64,000 bases of DNA from Microstegium vimineum (GCA_022036555.1 CM039133.1:41306718-41370717); one strand, 5' to 3'. Positions 46,482-58,900 are shown, counted from the stretch's first letter. Notes: generated by a model not told the origin, from the sequence alone. Made by a program: numbers and translations.

Positions 46482-47349
46482 CTACTCTCTATACTCATTT
46501 TCAAACTAGAAATTATAAATTCCTCATATTCTAAACAAAGAAAATAAAACAACTAAAATTTACATTTCTCTAAAATCATCAAATGTTCCATGTATACAAC
46601 TAAAGTATTCTAGGTAGCTACCTTTTTCATCTAAATATGGAATGTATTTTGAGCTCAAGTGGCATATAAATCAAGAACAATCCACCATAAATTCCTCATA
46701 TAATCCACAAATTAAATGAATTAGTAATATCCTAAAAATCTATATTTCTCTAACTAAGCTAAATTAATCTTGAAATGTGTGGTACATATAATACCCTAAA
46801 ATCTCTATTATAAAACAAGAATCTAATTCTATTTTTTCAACTAATTAAATTAAATAATACACTTGTCAAATTGTGGTACATATAAATGTGGTACACATAA
46901 ATTAAATTAAATTAAATAATACACTAAAATCTCTATTTTCATCTAATTAAACCATAAAATGTGGTAGACATAGTAGAAATGAAAGGTGTATACTTAGAAT
47001 ACTAATTTTAGTTTCCTTCTTCAAAATATTCAAACTATGTCAAGTGAATGAAGCTTAAAATGGAAAAGAGGTAAAATCATAAAGAAATGAAATCTCGGCT
47101 GGTGAAACGGACCAGGACTAAAGGTCCCACCTATTTGAACTCTCCTTCCTCCCCAGCCTGAGTCCGAGAGCTCCATTTCTTCACTGTGTTCTTGTTGTGT
47201 TCTTCACTGTTCTTCTTCTCATCTCCGGCCATTGATTCATTTGATCACTTCTACGCCTCCATCAACTCATTGAAAGGTTACTACCTTCAACCTCTCATGT
47301 TTTAGCGGCAGCATATATTGTTTCTTGGTCTATATGTGATTACTAAAGG

Positions 47350-47545
47350 TATATCTTTAGTCCCGGTTGGTAACATTAACCAGGACTAAAAATTCCCTCC
47401 CAACGGCTACGGGTGTTAGACATTTGCAGGAGGGACTTTTAGACTGCAAATTTCTGACACCCGTAACCGTTGGGAGGGGACTTTTAGTCCTAGTTGGTGT
47501 TACCGGGACTAAAGGTCTCTTTAGTCCTGGACGCAATTTTCTCCA
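47350..47545. repeat. Right subterminal repeats and hairpin of CACTA element
   Basis: TTTAGTCCCGGTTGG and related words occur in both directions. A separate 22-base inverted repeat (47395-47416 against 47457-47478, 21 of 22 matching) flanks a 40-base loop and would form a strong hairpin. Confidence 0.75.
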
Positions 47546-47598
47546 GGACTAAAGCTCCTTTGGGACATCGATGAAAGGTATGTTCTGTAGTAGTGTAG

Positions 47599-47794
47599 GG
47601 GTATGGATTATATTCATGCATTTGTAGGGGTAATAATGCATACTTTTCAAGAACTCCATTCCTCTCTCCTCTCATTCTCTACTTCTATCCCAAGCTCACA
47701 GAATCCACGCTATCGTCGGCGAGCGCGCGGCTAGCGGCGGGAAAGCATGCGTAGCAGTAGCCGCGGATGAGTGCACGTAGCAGCAACAGCGGCC
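47599..47794. other. Short GC-rich unassigned spacer
   Basis: A pyrimidine-rich stretch (CCATTCCTCTCTCCTCTC) is followed by a GC-rich part with GGCGAGCGCGCGGCTAGCGG. It could be a 5' untranslated relic, but no ORF follows. Confidence 0.3.
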
Positions 47795-50700
47795 CAAATG
47801 ATTGGAGATGCGAGGAGTTGAACTCCTAACCTTTTCATGCATATATAAATGCTCTACCAGTTGAGATACATCACCAAATTTGTTTAATTTGCAACTACAA
47901 TTATTTTAAAATTAATTTAATCTTCAAAGTTAGATTAATTATAGAAATAATAATAATTTAATCTTGGAAGTTATATTCATAATAAAAATAATGATTGGAG
48001 TTGAGGAGTTGAACCCCGTACCATTTTCATGCATAGATAAACACTCTATCAGTTGAGCTAGATCTCTAAATTTGTTCAATTTGAAAATACAAATTATTTT
48101 AAAACTTGGTTTAATCTTTAAAGGTAGATTAATAATAAAAATAATGATTGGAGATGCAAGGAGTTTAACTCCATACCTTTTTCATGCAAGATAAAAGCTC
48201 TACTAGTTGGGCTACATCCCCTATCTTGTTCAATTAACCACTACAAATTATTTTATAATAGACTTAATATACGAAGGTAGATTAATAAATAAAAATAGTG
48301 ATTGGAGATGCGAGCAGTTGTACCCCATACCTTTTTCATGCATAGATAAACGCTCTACTAGTTGAGCTACATCCCCTATTTTCGTTCAATTAACCACTAC
48401 AAATTATTTTATAATTGATTTAATGTTAGAAGGTAGATATATAAAAATAATGATTGGAGATGTGATGAGTTAAACCCCATACCTTTTACATGCATAGATA
48501 AACACTCTACCAGTTGAGCTACATCCCCAATTTTCTTTAATCAACCACTGCAAATTAATTTATAATTTATTTAACCTTTGAAGGAAGATTAATGAATAAA
48601 AACAATGATTAGGGATTTAAGCCGTTGAACACCTACTCAAACGCTCCACCAGTTCACCTACATCCCGAATTTTATCTAATCTACCACTACAAATTATTTT
48701 TTATAATTTATTTAATGTTAGAAGGTAGATTAATAAATAAAAATAATGATTGGAGATGTGAGGAGTTGAACTCGTACCTTTTTCTGAGCATATATAAATA
48801 TTCTACCAGTCGAACCACATCCCTATTTTGTTTAATTAACCAAGACAAATAATTTTATAATTGACTTAATATTGGAAGGTAGATTAGTAAATAAAAATAA
48901 TAATTGGAGATGCGGGGAGTTAAACCCCATACCTTTTTCATGCATAGAAAAACGATCTACCAATTGAGCTACATCCCCAATTTTTGTACAATTAACCACT
49001 ACAAATTAATTTAATGTTAGAAGGTAGATAAATAAAAATAATGATTGGAGATGCGAGGACGTAAACCTCGTACCTTTTACATGCATATATAAACACTCTA
49101 TTAGTTGAGCTACATCCCCAATTTTCTTTAATCAACTACTATAAATTATTTTATAATTTATTTAATATTTCAAGGAAGATTAATGAATAAAAATAATAAT
49201 TAGGGATTAAGCAGTTGAACCACTTGAACCTAAACGTTTTTCAAGCATAGATAAATGCCCCACCAGTTAAGCTACATCCGCAATTTTACTTAATCTACCA
49301 CTAAAAAATATTTTATAATTTAATGTCAAAAGGTAGATAAATAAAATTAATAATTGGAGATGCGAGAAGTTGAACCTCGTACCTTTTATAAACATATATA
49401 AACACTCTACAGTTGAGCTACATCCCCAATTTTGTTTAATCAACCAATGCAAATTATTTTATATTTTATTTAATCTTTGAAAGAAGATTAATAAATAAAA
49501 AATTATTATTATCAGTTGAGCTACTTCCCCAATTTTATTTAATCTACCATTACAAATTATTTTATTATTTATTTAATGTTAGAAGATAGATAAATAAAAA
49601 TAAAGATTGGAGATCTAAGCATATTGGAAGGTAGATTAATAAATAAAAATAATGATAGGAGATGCGAGCAGTTGAACCACATACCTTTTTCAAGCATAGA
49701 TAAACGCTCCACTAGTTGAGCTACATCCCCTATTTTTTATCAATTAACCACTACAAATTATTTTATAATTGATTTGATGTTAGAAGGTAGATATATAAAA
49801 ATATTGATTGGAGATGTGATGAGTTAAACCCCATACCTTTTACATGCATAGATAAACACTCTACCAGTTGAGCTACATCCCCAATTTTCTTTAATCAACC
49901 ACTACAAATTAATTTATAATTTATTTAACCTTTGAAGGAAGATTAATGAATAAAAATAATGATTAGGGATTTAAGCCGTTGAACACCTACTCAAACGCTC
50001 CACCAGTTCACCTACATCATGAATTTTATCTAATCTACCACTACAAATAATTTTATAATTGACTTAATATTGGAAGGTAGATTAATAAATAAAAATAATA
50101 ATTGGAGATGCGGGGAGTTAAACCCCGTACCTTTTTCATGCATAGAAAAATGATCTACCAATTGAGATACATCTCTAATTTTTGTACAATTAACCACTAC
50201 AAATTGATTTAATGTTAGAAGGTATATAAATAAAAATAATGATTGGAGATGCGAGGACTTGAACCCCGTACCTTTTGCATGCATATATAAACACTCTATT
50301 AGTTGAGCTACATCCCCAATTTTCTTTAATCAACCACTGCAAATTATTTTACAATTTATTTAATATTTGAAGGAAGATTAATGAATAAAAATAATAATTA
50401 GGAATTAAGCAGTTGAAACGCTCCACCAGTTAAGCTACATCCCCAATTTGATTTAATCTACCACTAAAAATATTTTATAATTGATTTAATGTTAGTAGGT
50501 AGATAAATAAAATTAATAATTAGAGATGCGAGAAGTTGAACCTCTTACCTTTTATAAGCATATATAAACACTCTACCAATCGAGCTACATCCCTAATTTT
50601 GTTTAATCAACCAATGCAAATTATTTTATATTTTATTTAATCTTTGAAAGAAGATTAATAAATAAAAAATTATTATTATCAGTTGAGCTACATCCCCAAT

Positions 50701-51300
50701 TTTATTTAATCTACCACTACAATATATTTTATTATTTATGTAATGTTAGAAGATAGATAAATAAAAATAAAGATTGGAGATGCAAGCATATTAGAAGGTA
50801 GATTAATAAATAAAAATAATGATAGGAGATGCGAGGAGTTGAACCCCATACCTTTTTCATGCATAGATAATGGCTCTACCAGTTGAGCTACATGCTATAT
50901 TTGGTTGAAGCTACCACTTCAAATATTTTATAATTTATTAAATGTTAGAAGGTACATTAATATATAAAAATAATGATTGGAGACGCACGGAGTTGAACCC
51001 CGTACCTTTTTCATGCATAGATAAACACTCTACTAGTTAAGCTACATCCCCTATTTTGCACAATTCACCACTACAATTTATTTTAAAATTGACTTAATAT
51101 TGAAGGTAGATGAATAAATAAAAATAGTGATTGGAGATGCGAGGAGTTGAACCCCGTAGCTTTTTTATGCATAGATAAAATATCTACCATTTGAGCTATA
51201 CCTCTTTCATGCAGAGATAAACGCTCTACCGGTTGAGCTATATACCCAATTTTAATTAATCTACCACTACAAATTGTTTTATAATTTATTTAATGAATCA
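47795..51300 (-). repeat. tRNA-Ala-derived tandem array, block 1
   Basis: About two dozen units of roughly 150 bases contain, on the minus strand, GGGGATG (acceptor), TAGCTCAACTGGTAGAG (D arm, box A), an altered anticodon arm, GGTACGGGGTTCAACTCC (T arm, box B) and CATCTCCA. They are followed by ATCATTATTTTTATTTA. Spacers read AACCACTACAAATTATTTTA and AATTTATTTAATCTTTGAAG. Units vary: some have lost the D arm or both arms, for example around 48610-48660 and 49500-49620. Multi-unit patterns recur, for example 48440-48800 resembles 49790-50060, so higher-order repeats are present. Confidence 0.85.
50244..50317 (-). pseudogene. tRNA-Ala-like unit, well-preserved example
   Basis: A 74-nt minus-strand unit. 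The acceptor arms GGGGATG and CATCTCC pair except for one G-U-type position. Box A is TAGCTCAACTAATAGAG and box B is GGTTCAAGTCC. The anticodon arm, GTTTATATATGCATGCAAAAGG, keeps TGC but has one extra base and a weak stem, so it is unlikely to be a working tRNA. A five-T run follows eight bases downstream (plus-strand AAAAA at 50232-50236). Confidence 0.75.
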
Positions 51301-51630
51301 AGATTAATAAATAAAAATAATTATGGGAGATGTGAACCTATACCATTTTTATTTTTTTATGGTTTCATGTACATCAATCTTGCTCCGGTGGTCTTTAAAT
51401 TGCTAGATAGGAGTATTATCTAGACAGGTCCTACCAAACCAAGCCCAAAGCCCACCAATCATTCTGGATCTATGATCTGATGAGGACATCACTCCTTTGG
51501 ATGCACACGATGATCGGCAAATTTTCATTTTGACTCACACATGACATGTGCCTAATTCTCGGCCGCGCAGCTATGATGCAATCTTGGGCGTCCTTTGTTC
51601 TCGGGTTACATATGCCATGCCCTTTTTCAT
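51301..51630. repeat. Duplicated right flank of the tRNA-derived array (inner copy)
   Basis: Matches 54360-54690 through ATGTACATCAATCTTGCTCC, GGAGTATTATC, TAGACAGGTCCTACCAAACC and CTCGGGTTACATATGCCATG. It is joined on the right to array sequence (CCTTTTTCATGCATAGATAA). That marks the junction of a tandem segmental duplication. Confidence 0.8.
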
Positions 51631-54360
51631 GCATAGATAAACGATCTACTGGTTGAGTAAATTCCCAAATTTTGTTCAAATAACCACTACAAATTGATTT
51701 TATGTTAGAAGGTAGATAAATAAAAAAAATGATTGGAAATGGGAGGACTTGAACCACGTACCTTTTACATGCATATATAAACATTCTACTAGTTGAGCTA
51801 CATCGCCAATTTTGTTTAATCAACAACTGCAAATTAATTTATAATTTATTTAATCTTTGAAGGAAGGTTAATGAATAAAATAATAATTAGGGATTTAAGC
51901 AGTTGAACACATACTTTTTTGATGCATACACAAACGCTCCACCTGTTCAGCTACATCCCCAATTTTATTTAATCTACCACTACAAATTATTTTTATAGTT
52001 TATTTAATGTTAAAAGGTAGATTAATAAATCCCCAATTTTATTTAATCTACCACTACAAATTATTTTTTATAATTTATTTAATGTTATAAGGTAGATTAA
52101 TAAATAAAAATAATGATTGGAGATGTGAGGAGTTGAACTCCTACCTTTTTTCGAGCATATTTAAACACTATACCAATTGAGCCACATCTCTATTTTGTTT
52201 AATTAACCAATACAAATTATTTTATAATTGACTTAATATTGGAAGGTAGATTAATAAATAATAATAATGATTAGAGATGCGGGGAGTTAAACCCCGTACC
52301 TTTTTCATGCATAGATAAACAATCTACCAGTTGAGCTACATCCCCAATTTTTGTTCAATTAACCACTACAAATTGATTTAATGTTAGAAGGTAGATAAAT
52401 AAAAATAATGATTGGAGATGCGAGGACTTGAACCCCATACCTTTTACATGCATATATAAACACTCTACTAGTTGAACTACATCCCCAATTTTCTTTAATC
52501 AACCACTGCAAATTAATTTATAATTTATTTAATCTTTGAAGGAAGATTAATGAATAAAAATAATGATTAGGGATTTAAGTAGTTGAACACATACTTTTTT
52601 CATGCATACGCAAATGCTCCAACTGTTCAGCTACATCCCCAATTTTATTTAATCTACCACTACAAATTATTTTTTATAATTTATTTAATGTTAGAAGGTA
52701 GATTAATAAATAAAAATAATGATTGGAGATGTGAGGAGTTGAACACATACCTTTTTCTGAGCATATATAAACACTCTACCAGTTCAGCCACATCCCTATT
52801 TTGTTTAATTAACCAATACAAATTATTTTATAATTGACTTAATATTGGAAGGTAGACTAATAAATAAAAATAATGATTGGAGATGTGTGGAGTTAAACCC
52901 CGCACCTTTTTCATGCATAGATACACGATCTAACAGTTGAGCTACATCCCTAATTTTTGTTGAATTAACCAAAACAAATTCATTGAATGTTAGAAGGTAG
53001 ATAAATAAAAATAATGATTGGAGATGCGAGGAGTTGAAACCCATAGCTTTTACAAGCATATATAAACACTCTATTAGTTGAGCTACCTCCCAAATTTTCT
53101 TTAATCAACCACTGCAAATTATTTTACAATTTATTTAATCTTTGAAGGAAGATTAATGAATAAAAATAGTAATTAGGGATTAAGCAGTTGAACCCAAACT
53201 TTTTTCATGCATAGATAAACGCTCCACTAGTTAAGCTACATCCACAATTTTATTTAATCTACCACTAAAAAATATTTTATAATTGATTTAATGTTAGAAG
53301 GTAGATAAATAAAAATAATAATTGGAGATGCAAGGAGTTGAACCTTGTACCTTTTATAAGCATATATAAACACTCTACCAATTAAGCTACATCCCCAATT
53401 TTGTTTAATCAACCAATGCAAATTATTTTATAATTTATTTAATCTTTGAAGGGAGATTAATAAATAAAAATAATTATTATCAGTTGAGCTACATCCCCAA
53501 TTTTATTTAATCTACCACTACAAATTATTTTATAATGTATTTAATGTGAAAAGGTAGATTAATAAATAAAAATAATGATTAGAGATCTGAGGAATTGAAC
53601 ACCATACCTTTTACATGTATAGATAAACACTCTACTAGTTGAGCTACATCACCTATTTCGCTTAATTAACCACTACAAAATATTTTATATAATTGACTTA
53701 ATATTGGAAGGTAGACCAATAAATAAAAATAATAAACCACTACAAATTATTTTATATAATTGACTTAATATTGGAAGGTAGACCAATAAATAAAAATAAT
53801 AATTGGAGATGCAAGGAGTTGAAACCCATACCTTTTTCATGCATAGATAAAGGCTCTACCAGTTGAGCTACATGCCCTATTTTGTTTAAGCTACCACTTC
53901 AAATATTTTATAATTTATTCAATGTTAGAAGATACATTAATAAATTAAAATAATGATTGGAGACGTACGGAGTTGAACGACATACCTTTTTCATGCATAG
54001 ATAAACGCTCTACTAGTTGAGCTACATCCCCTATTTTGCACAATTAACCACTACAAATTATTTTAAAATTGACTTAATATTGGAAGGTATATTAATAAAT
54101 AAAAATAATGATTGGAGATGTGAGGAGTAGAACCAACTACATCCCCTATTTTGCACAATTAACCACTACAAATTATTTTAAAATTGACTTAATATTGGAA
54201 AGTATACCAGTTGAGCTATACCTCTTTCATGCATAGATAAACGCTCTATCAGTTGAGCTACATCCCCAATTTTAATTAATCTACCACTACAAATTGTTTT
54301 ATAATTTATTTAATCTTTGAATCAAGATTAATAAATAAAAATAATGATGGGAGATATGAA
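51631..54360 (-). repeat. tRNA-Ala-derived tandem array, block 2
   Basis: Some eighteen further units of the same type and orientation as block 1. Order and variants partly repeat those of block 1. For example, 52560-52840 matches 48600-48850 closely, and the final units at 54190-54300 match 51180-51290. A short internal duplication is seen at 53650-53800. Pol III-like boxes and T-runs are retained in many units. Confidence 0.85.
52413..52486 (-). pseudogene. tRNA-Ala-like unit in block 2
   Basis: A 74-nt unit, GGGGATG to CATCTCCA on the minus strand, with box B GGTTCAAGTCC and a T-run shortly after. It has the same extra base in the anticodon arm as other units. Confidence 0.7.
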
Positions 54361-55084
54361 CCTATACCATTTTTATTTTTTTATGCTTTCATGTACATCA
54401 GTCTTGCTCCGGTGGTCTCTTAATGAAAACTGCACGAATGAATAATCCAAGTAATTAGTTTAATTAATTCTGAGCTGGGTAGGAGTATTATCCAGACAGG
54501 ACCTACCAAACCCAGCCCGAGCCCACCGATAGTTCTGGATCTATGATCCTCTTATCCGATTCACACGGATCGGCAAATTTTCATTTTTACTCATACATGT
54601 GCCTAATTCTCGGCCTTGCAGCAATGACGCAATCTTCGGCCTTCGTTCTCGGGTTACATTACATATGCCATGCCCAAGTTGAGTTGAAACTATTCTTGAA
54701 AAGTGTTTGGATCGACGAACAACTTTTTATGATACATAAGGATAATAGAATGTCCATAATATGTTTATCTCTTTTTTCATTCTTTTTTCCACCCTGCACT
54801 TGCCACTATGTCCTCCTGTTGTCACGCCTCGTGCCACGAGTACGTAAGAGGTGTATTTCAGCCTTGGCCCGCAACCAAGGTTGACGGACTCTGGGGAAGC
54901 TTTTTTCCCAGCTCCGTTCATCACCCACGTTTTGTGAGACCAGGTTGTCCACGACTTCACATGAGGAGTGTTGTTCCATTTTCACCCGTTTAGTAAAAAA
55001 CAATGCATATCTTCCCCTGCACAGGCCCTATTTAAATTGCGTTGTCAATTAGATTCTCCAAGGCATCACATTTTGCTTGAACCA
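54361..55084. other. Outer right flank of the array and unassigned sequence
   Basis: 54361-54690 is the outer copy of the duplicated flank. 54690-55084 is not repeated elsewhere in the window. It contains GTGCCACGAGTACGTAAGAGG and GGTTGACGGACTCTGGGGAA but no gene signal that I trust. Confidence 0.5.
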
Positions 55085-55317
55085 CCAGTGATTAGTGATA
55101 CATATTAGTCATTTTGGCTCAGTCAGGTGCATCGTGTGCGGCTCCGTGCCACTCATGTAGGATGGCCTGACCACCGCCTTCATTGGCAAGCCGGTTTGAT
55201 GAAACACATTGTCTTCCTTTCAGAACTCAGGACACTGCCTAGGGTAGGGGGCGGCCAGGCTAGGACCAGGACATAGGAAGCGCGTGCACCAGAGTGAAAC
55301 ACACTACCACCCATAGT
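55085..55317. repeat. Family A partial copy
   Basis: Shares GGATGGCCTGACCACCGCCTT, CATTGGCAAGCCGGTTTGAT and GTGCACCAGAGTGAAACACA with 56185-56400 and 60060-60245. Confidence 0.7.
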
Positions 55318-56164
55318 TTTTCAAGATAAAAATTTGTTGATAAATGATTTCAAATGAAAAGGTTGTCAACTAAAAAGTTGTTAAACTCTTTAAGATCTAT
55401 AAATTTGGTTTTTGCCGTTTCTACATATGAGGTCATTTGAAAATTTTGAATTTCTATATGTGAGGGCATCAAACTAAAAAGTTCTCAAAAGCAGTTTATA
55501 AAGCTTTTAAATAGCAAATTTCATTTTAGAATTAGCATAAAGTTTTCTTATGGACTATTTTTCCATAATTAGCTAGATATATACCTGTTGTTTGTTTGTT
55601 TTTTTATATAAAATAGATATATACCTGTTCTCCTATGATGAATAGAGAGTTTAATTCATCTCTTCCTGTGATGCCTCTTTGCAAATGAGCGCTAGACATC
55701 TTTGTGATTTCTAGTTTCTCAGCTTGATGATCCTTTTAGATGTTTTAAAAGACAAGTGGAAGTACCTTTTTACATGGAAATCATCATCCTTAGGACTTGT
55801 TGTTTCGTGGGGATTCTAGAGGGGTTGTAGTCTGTAGAGGATTAAAGGAGCTAGATTAAATCCCTAACAAGTCAAAATCGGTCTCATCCTCTCCAATCTG
55901 ATCCCCTATGGGATGGGATTAATAACTGGACAAGGCCTCTTACATACGTGGTGGAGTATATGTAGACAATATGGGTAATGATTACTTAAATTAAACATTG
56001 TGATTGTACCTTATTTATTACTTAGTTGGGTGATTTGGGTAATTTTTTTAAGAAGAGAACATGATGATGATCTCTCTGCATAAAACTGACTTGAATAAAT
56101 CTAGTCATTTAACTAGTTATTCATACATCGATCAAACATGTTGACTTATTCCTTGTAAAATGAA
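55318..56164. repeat. Repeat B copy 1
   Basis: Colinear with 59205-60044. Shared phrases include GATTTCAAATGAAAAGGTTG, GGTCATTTGAAAATTTTGAA, TTCTCAGCTTGATGATCC and GGACTTGTTGTTTCGTGGGG. The element class is unknown. Confidence 0.75.
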
Positions 56165-57101
56165 CATGACTAGGCCAAGAGGTCTCCCATTCTTGTAGGA
56201 CATCCGCCAGTTGCACATTGTGTTGCAGCTCTATGCCATTCCTGTAGGATGGCCAGGCCACCGCCTTCATTGGCAAGCAAGTTTGATGAAAACACATCAT
56301 CTTCCTGTCAGGACTGAGGACACACCGTCTTGGGTAGGGGACGGCCAGGCTAGGACAAGACGCAAGCAGCGCATGCACCAGAGTGAAACACTCTACCACC
56401 CGCATGACAGAGCAGTAGTTCTCAATAGTGTTTGCTCGAAATACAAGATGAGCGTTTATTTTGGAATGGAGGGATCTGGAACGGCAGGTATGATGAGGTT
56501 AAGCGGAAGCTCCAGGACATAGTTTTGTTCCCAATACCTCTCAAACCCATAACAAATCCTTTTGGCTTCTATCGAATACAACATAAATTTACTTATGGCT
56601 CTTTCCTTTTCTGTGCTACCTCTGTGAACCACTACAGTCTACAGTGGTAGTCTCACATGCTGTATATATGCCACCTTTTTTTTCTGTTTAGTTGAATTTT
56701 ATATACTCTGTTCAACTGAATGAATGTAATTGAATCACTAGCCTGACCACAATCAGATATCATCTTGCAAATTCAGGATCACCTTTTTCCTACAATTTTT
56801 TAATAAATAGTGCCTGAATTGTGACAATGAGTTCGTCATCAATTCTGCTGACATATATATAATGTGCAAATTTGAAATATATGTCAGCTCCTCAACTTGG
56901 CATCGCCAAGCATTAAAATCTTTCAAAAGCATTCATATCAAGCCTTATTGTTCTCCTCCTTTAATATGGACTTTTTTTTCTTAAAAAATATTCACTTGTT
57001 TTATTTGGCAGCAATCCATCCTATACTTTGTCAAAACAAATGTAAATAAGCAGTTGCATATACCACAACATCCAAGCTGACTACCTTAAATAACCTCACA
57101 A
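56165..57101. repeat. Family A copy with AT-rich tail
   Basis: Family A similarity extends to about 56825 (CTCAAACCCATAACAAATCC, GAATGAATGTAATTGAATC). The remainder to 57101 is AT-rich and unassigned, and is interrupted by the hAT element. Confidence 0.65.
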
Positions 57102-57109
57102 GTCACAAC

Positions 57110-57844
57110 TAAGGTTAAAAATGGACCAGAATTTTTTTTTTGTTCCGAACCGCCCATTTTTCCACATTTCAACCGCCCCTTTCCGTATTTTCGAAAAAAA
57201 ATCTGGAAACGATACGGAATACGAGACGGAGGATTCCAGAACCACAACAGAAACGAGAAAGGTGTTTTTCTGTCCGTATTTTCGAAACTTCATATTTAGC
57301 TGGAATTTTTACCGGATCTCCTAGAACGGAGAGGATATGCCATCAGGCGTTTTGGCGCTTGCCTAATTGGATCTGAGCGTGTGTAGGTTGCATGCATTGA
57401 GTTTGTTTCTTTTTCTTATTTTATAAACCAATCAGCATGTATACTATAGTGATACATATATGTATATACATGTTGATGTGGAAATGTGGTCTCGTGATAA
57501 TTATTAGCGTCATGAAGAACTTTATTGTGTCATTAGCTAGGGCATGAAGAACTTTATTGTGTCATGTAATGTATTCATGTCGCCTCTTTTTCAATTTGTT
57601 AGTTGTGTGATCATAAGTAGTGTGTAGACCTAGTTTCGTGAATTGAGAATATAAAGATGTTCGGTATTCCAGCTTCCAACTGTTTCCGTTGAATTTACGA
57701 CCGTATTGGTTCATTTCCGTACGCCCCATATTCCAATTCCGTTTCCAAGCATTTTCCAAACCCGACCATATTTCTACCAAAAAAATATAGAAATGGTAGT
57801 AGAAACTGTGTTTTTTCGTCCTTTTTCATCTGTTTTCATCTCTA
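57110..57844. mobile_element. Non-autonomous hAT element (Ac/Ds-like)
   Basis: A 735-bp element is flanked by perfect 8-bp duplications GTCACAAC (57102-57109 and 57845-57852). Its ends are TAAGGTTAAAAATGG and, inverted, TAGAGATGAAAACAG, close to the TAGGGATGAAA end of maize Ac. Subterminal zones are rich in TTTCCGTATTTTCG and related words. There is no transposase frame, so it needed help in trans. Confidence 0.85.
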
Positions 57845-57852
57845 GTCACAAC

Positions 57853-58900
57853 AATGTGAAACAACTAATGAATCCTTCTAATATTTTCCAGATCTATACT
57901 TATGCACGTGCTGTCAGTACAGGACTTCGCTTACAGTTGTAATAGTTGTTTACCGTTCTGTCAGCCTTCTTTGTTCCTATCTACCTTGTTACCACCAACA
58001 AAGCAGACAGAGGCAGAGGACAGCTGACACGTGCTCAGCGGCAGACTGCCACTAGGAGGAGAGTAGGACACAAAGATGCTGAATCCCAAAGGGTGGCTAA
58101 GATAAGCTGCCACAAAGGGGATACGTTCCACAGGCAGGGCTTGTCACCGAAGCGAACCACTCTACCACCCTCATGAAACAGGAGTAATTCCTCAGCTACA
58201 AGGTCAAATGGCATCTCATCCGCTGGTGCGCCAAGTTCGAAATAAACATAGGATGTGCCAAAAAAGCATGGTGACAGCCCACTCCAGTGACACTCCCTAC
58301 ACCCAAGGTATAGTTTTGTTCCCAATACCTCTCAAACCCACATCAAGTCCTCTATGGTAATGTTCTCCATGCTTTGGCTTTTGTGCAAAATATCAGACTA
58401 TGGAAATGCCTATTGAACTCTTTTATTTCTAACCTGTATTTCGGAACAACTGCAGTTTAGGTTTCATATATATGCTCTATGTTGCATGCCACCTTTTTAG
58501 TTTGCCGTTTGGTAGAATGCATTTATACAGTACCCGACCGAATCAACGCAGTTATACCTAACATGATCTATCAGATATGGTTCTAAAAATTATGAATCAC
58601 ATTTTTATGAATCAAGAGGGGTTAGAGGTGTCCCCCTACTATATATTATGAATTAAGAGGGGTCAGTGGTGTCACCCTACTATATATTTTTATGTATAGG
58701 AGTTTAGAAGTTATAAACTGAACTCAAGAAACATAGAAAAAAGACAAAGAAAGTCAAACACAAAATTATAGAGAAGACTCTATCCAAGTTCAATCAGTGG
58801 GAAGTACAACTTAGTTGTTTTAATAGAAACCCGCGATGTCTGCATATGCATTCCTGTGCATCTGTCTAAGAGATGCTGAACTTGATTAAAAATCAGAGTA
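57853..58900. repeat. Continuation of flank and family A copy
   Basis: 57853-57990 resumes the sequence interrupted by the hAT element. From about 57990 it is family A (CGAACCACTCTACCACCC, CAATACCTCTCAAACCCACA, ATTTATACAGTACCCGACCG) up to about 58900. Confidence 0.65.

Larger units (their letters stand above)
43460..47595 (-). mobile_element. Complete CACTA element with GRF and Ulp1-like remnants
   Basis: The left terminus is CACTGCTACACGAAGGG. The right terminus read inward is CACTACTACAGAACATACC. Both are flanked by the 3-bp duplication TAG (43457-43459 and 47596-47598) expected for CACTA transposons. Both ends carry many direct and inverted copies of TTTAGTCCCGGTT. The 4136-bp interior has a minus-strand gene relic with a GRF zinc finger and a Ulp1/C48 peptidase. 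I find no Tnp2-type transposase, so the element was probably mobilised in trans. Confidence 0.9.

Noticed and set aside
48625..53059. Several 60-85-codon frames in the tRNA-derived array
   Set aside because: They simply track the tandem repeat and change with each indel. Similar frames at 48625 and 52583 reflect block duplication.
47795..54360. CRISPR-like repeat-spacer array
   Set aside because: Repeats are long and degenerate, spacers are themselves repeated, the genome is a plant, and no cas genes exist. The tRNA-derived satellite explanation fits.
47795..54360. Cluster of functional tRNA-Ala genes
   Set aside because: The anticodon arm has an extra base and poor pairing in the units I inspected, and many units lack whole arms.
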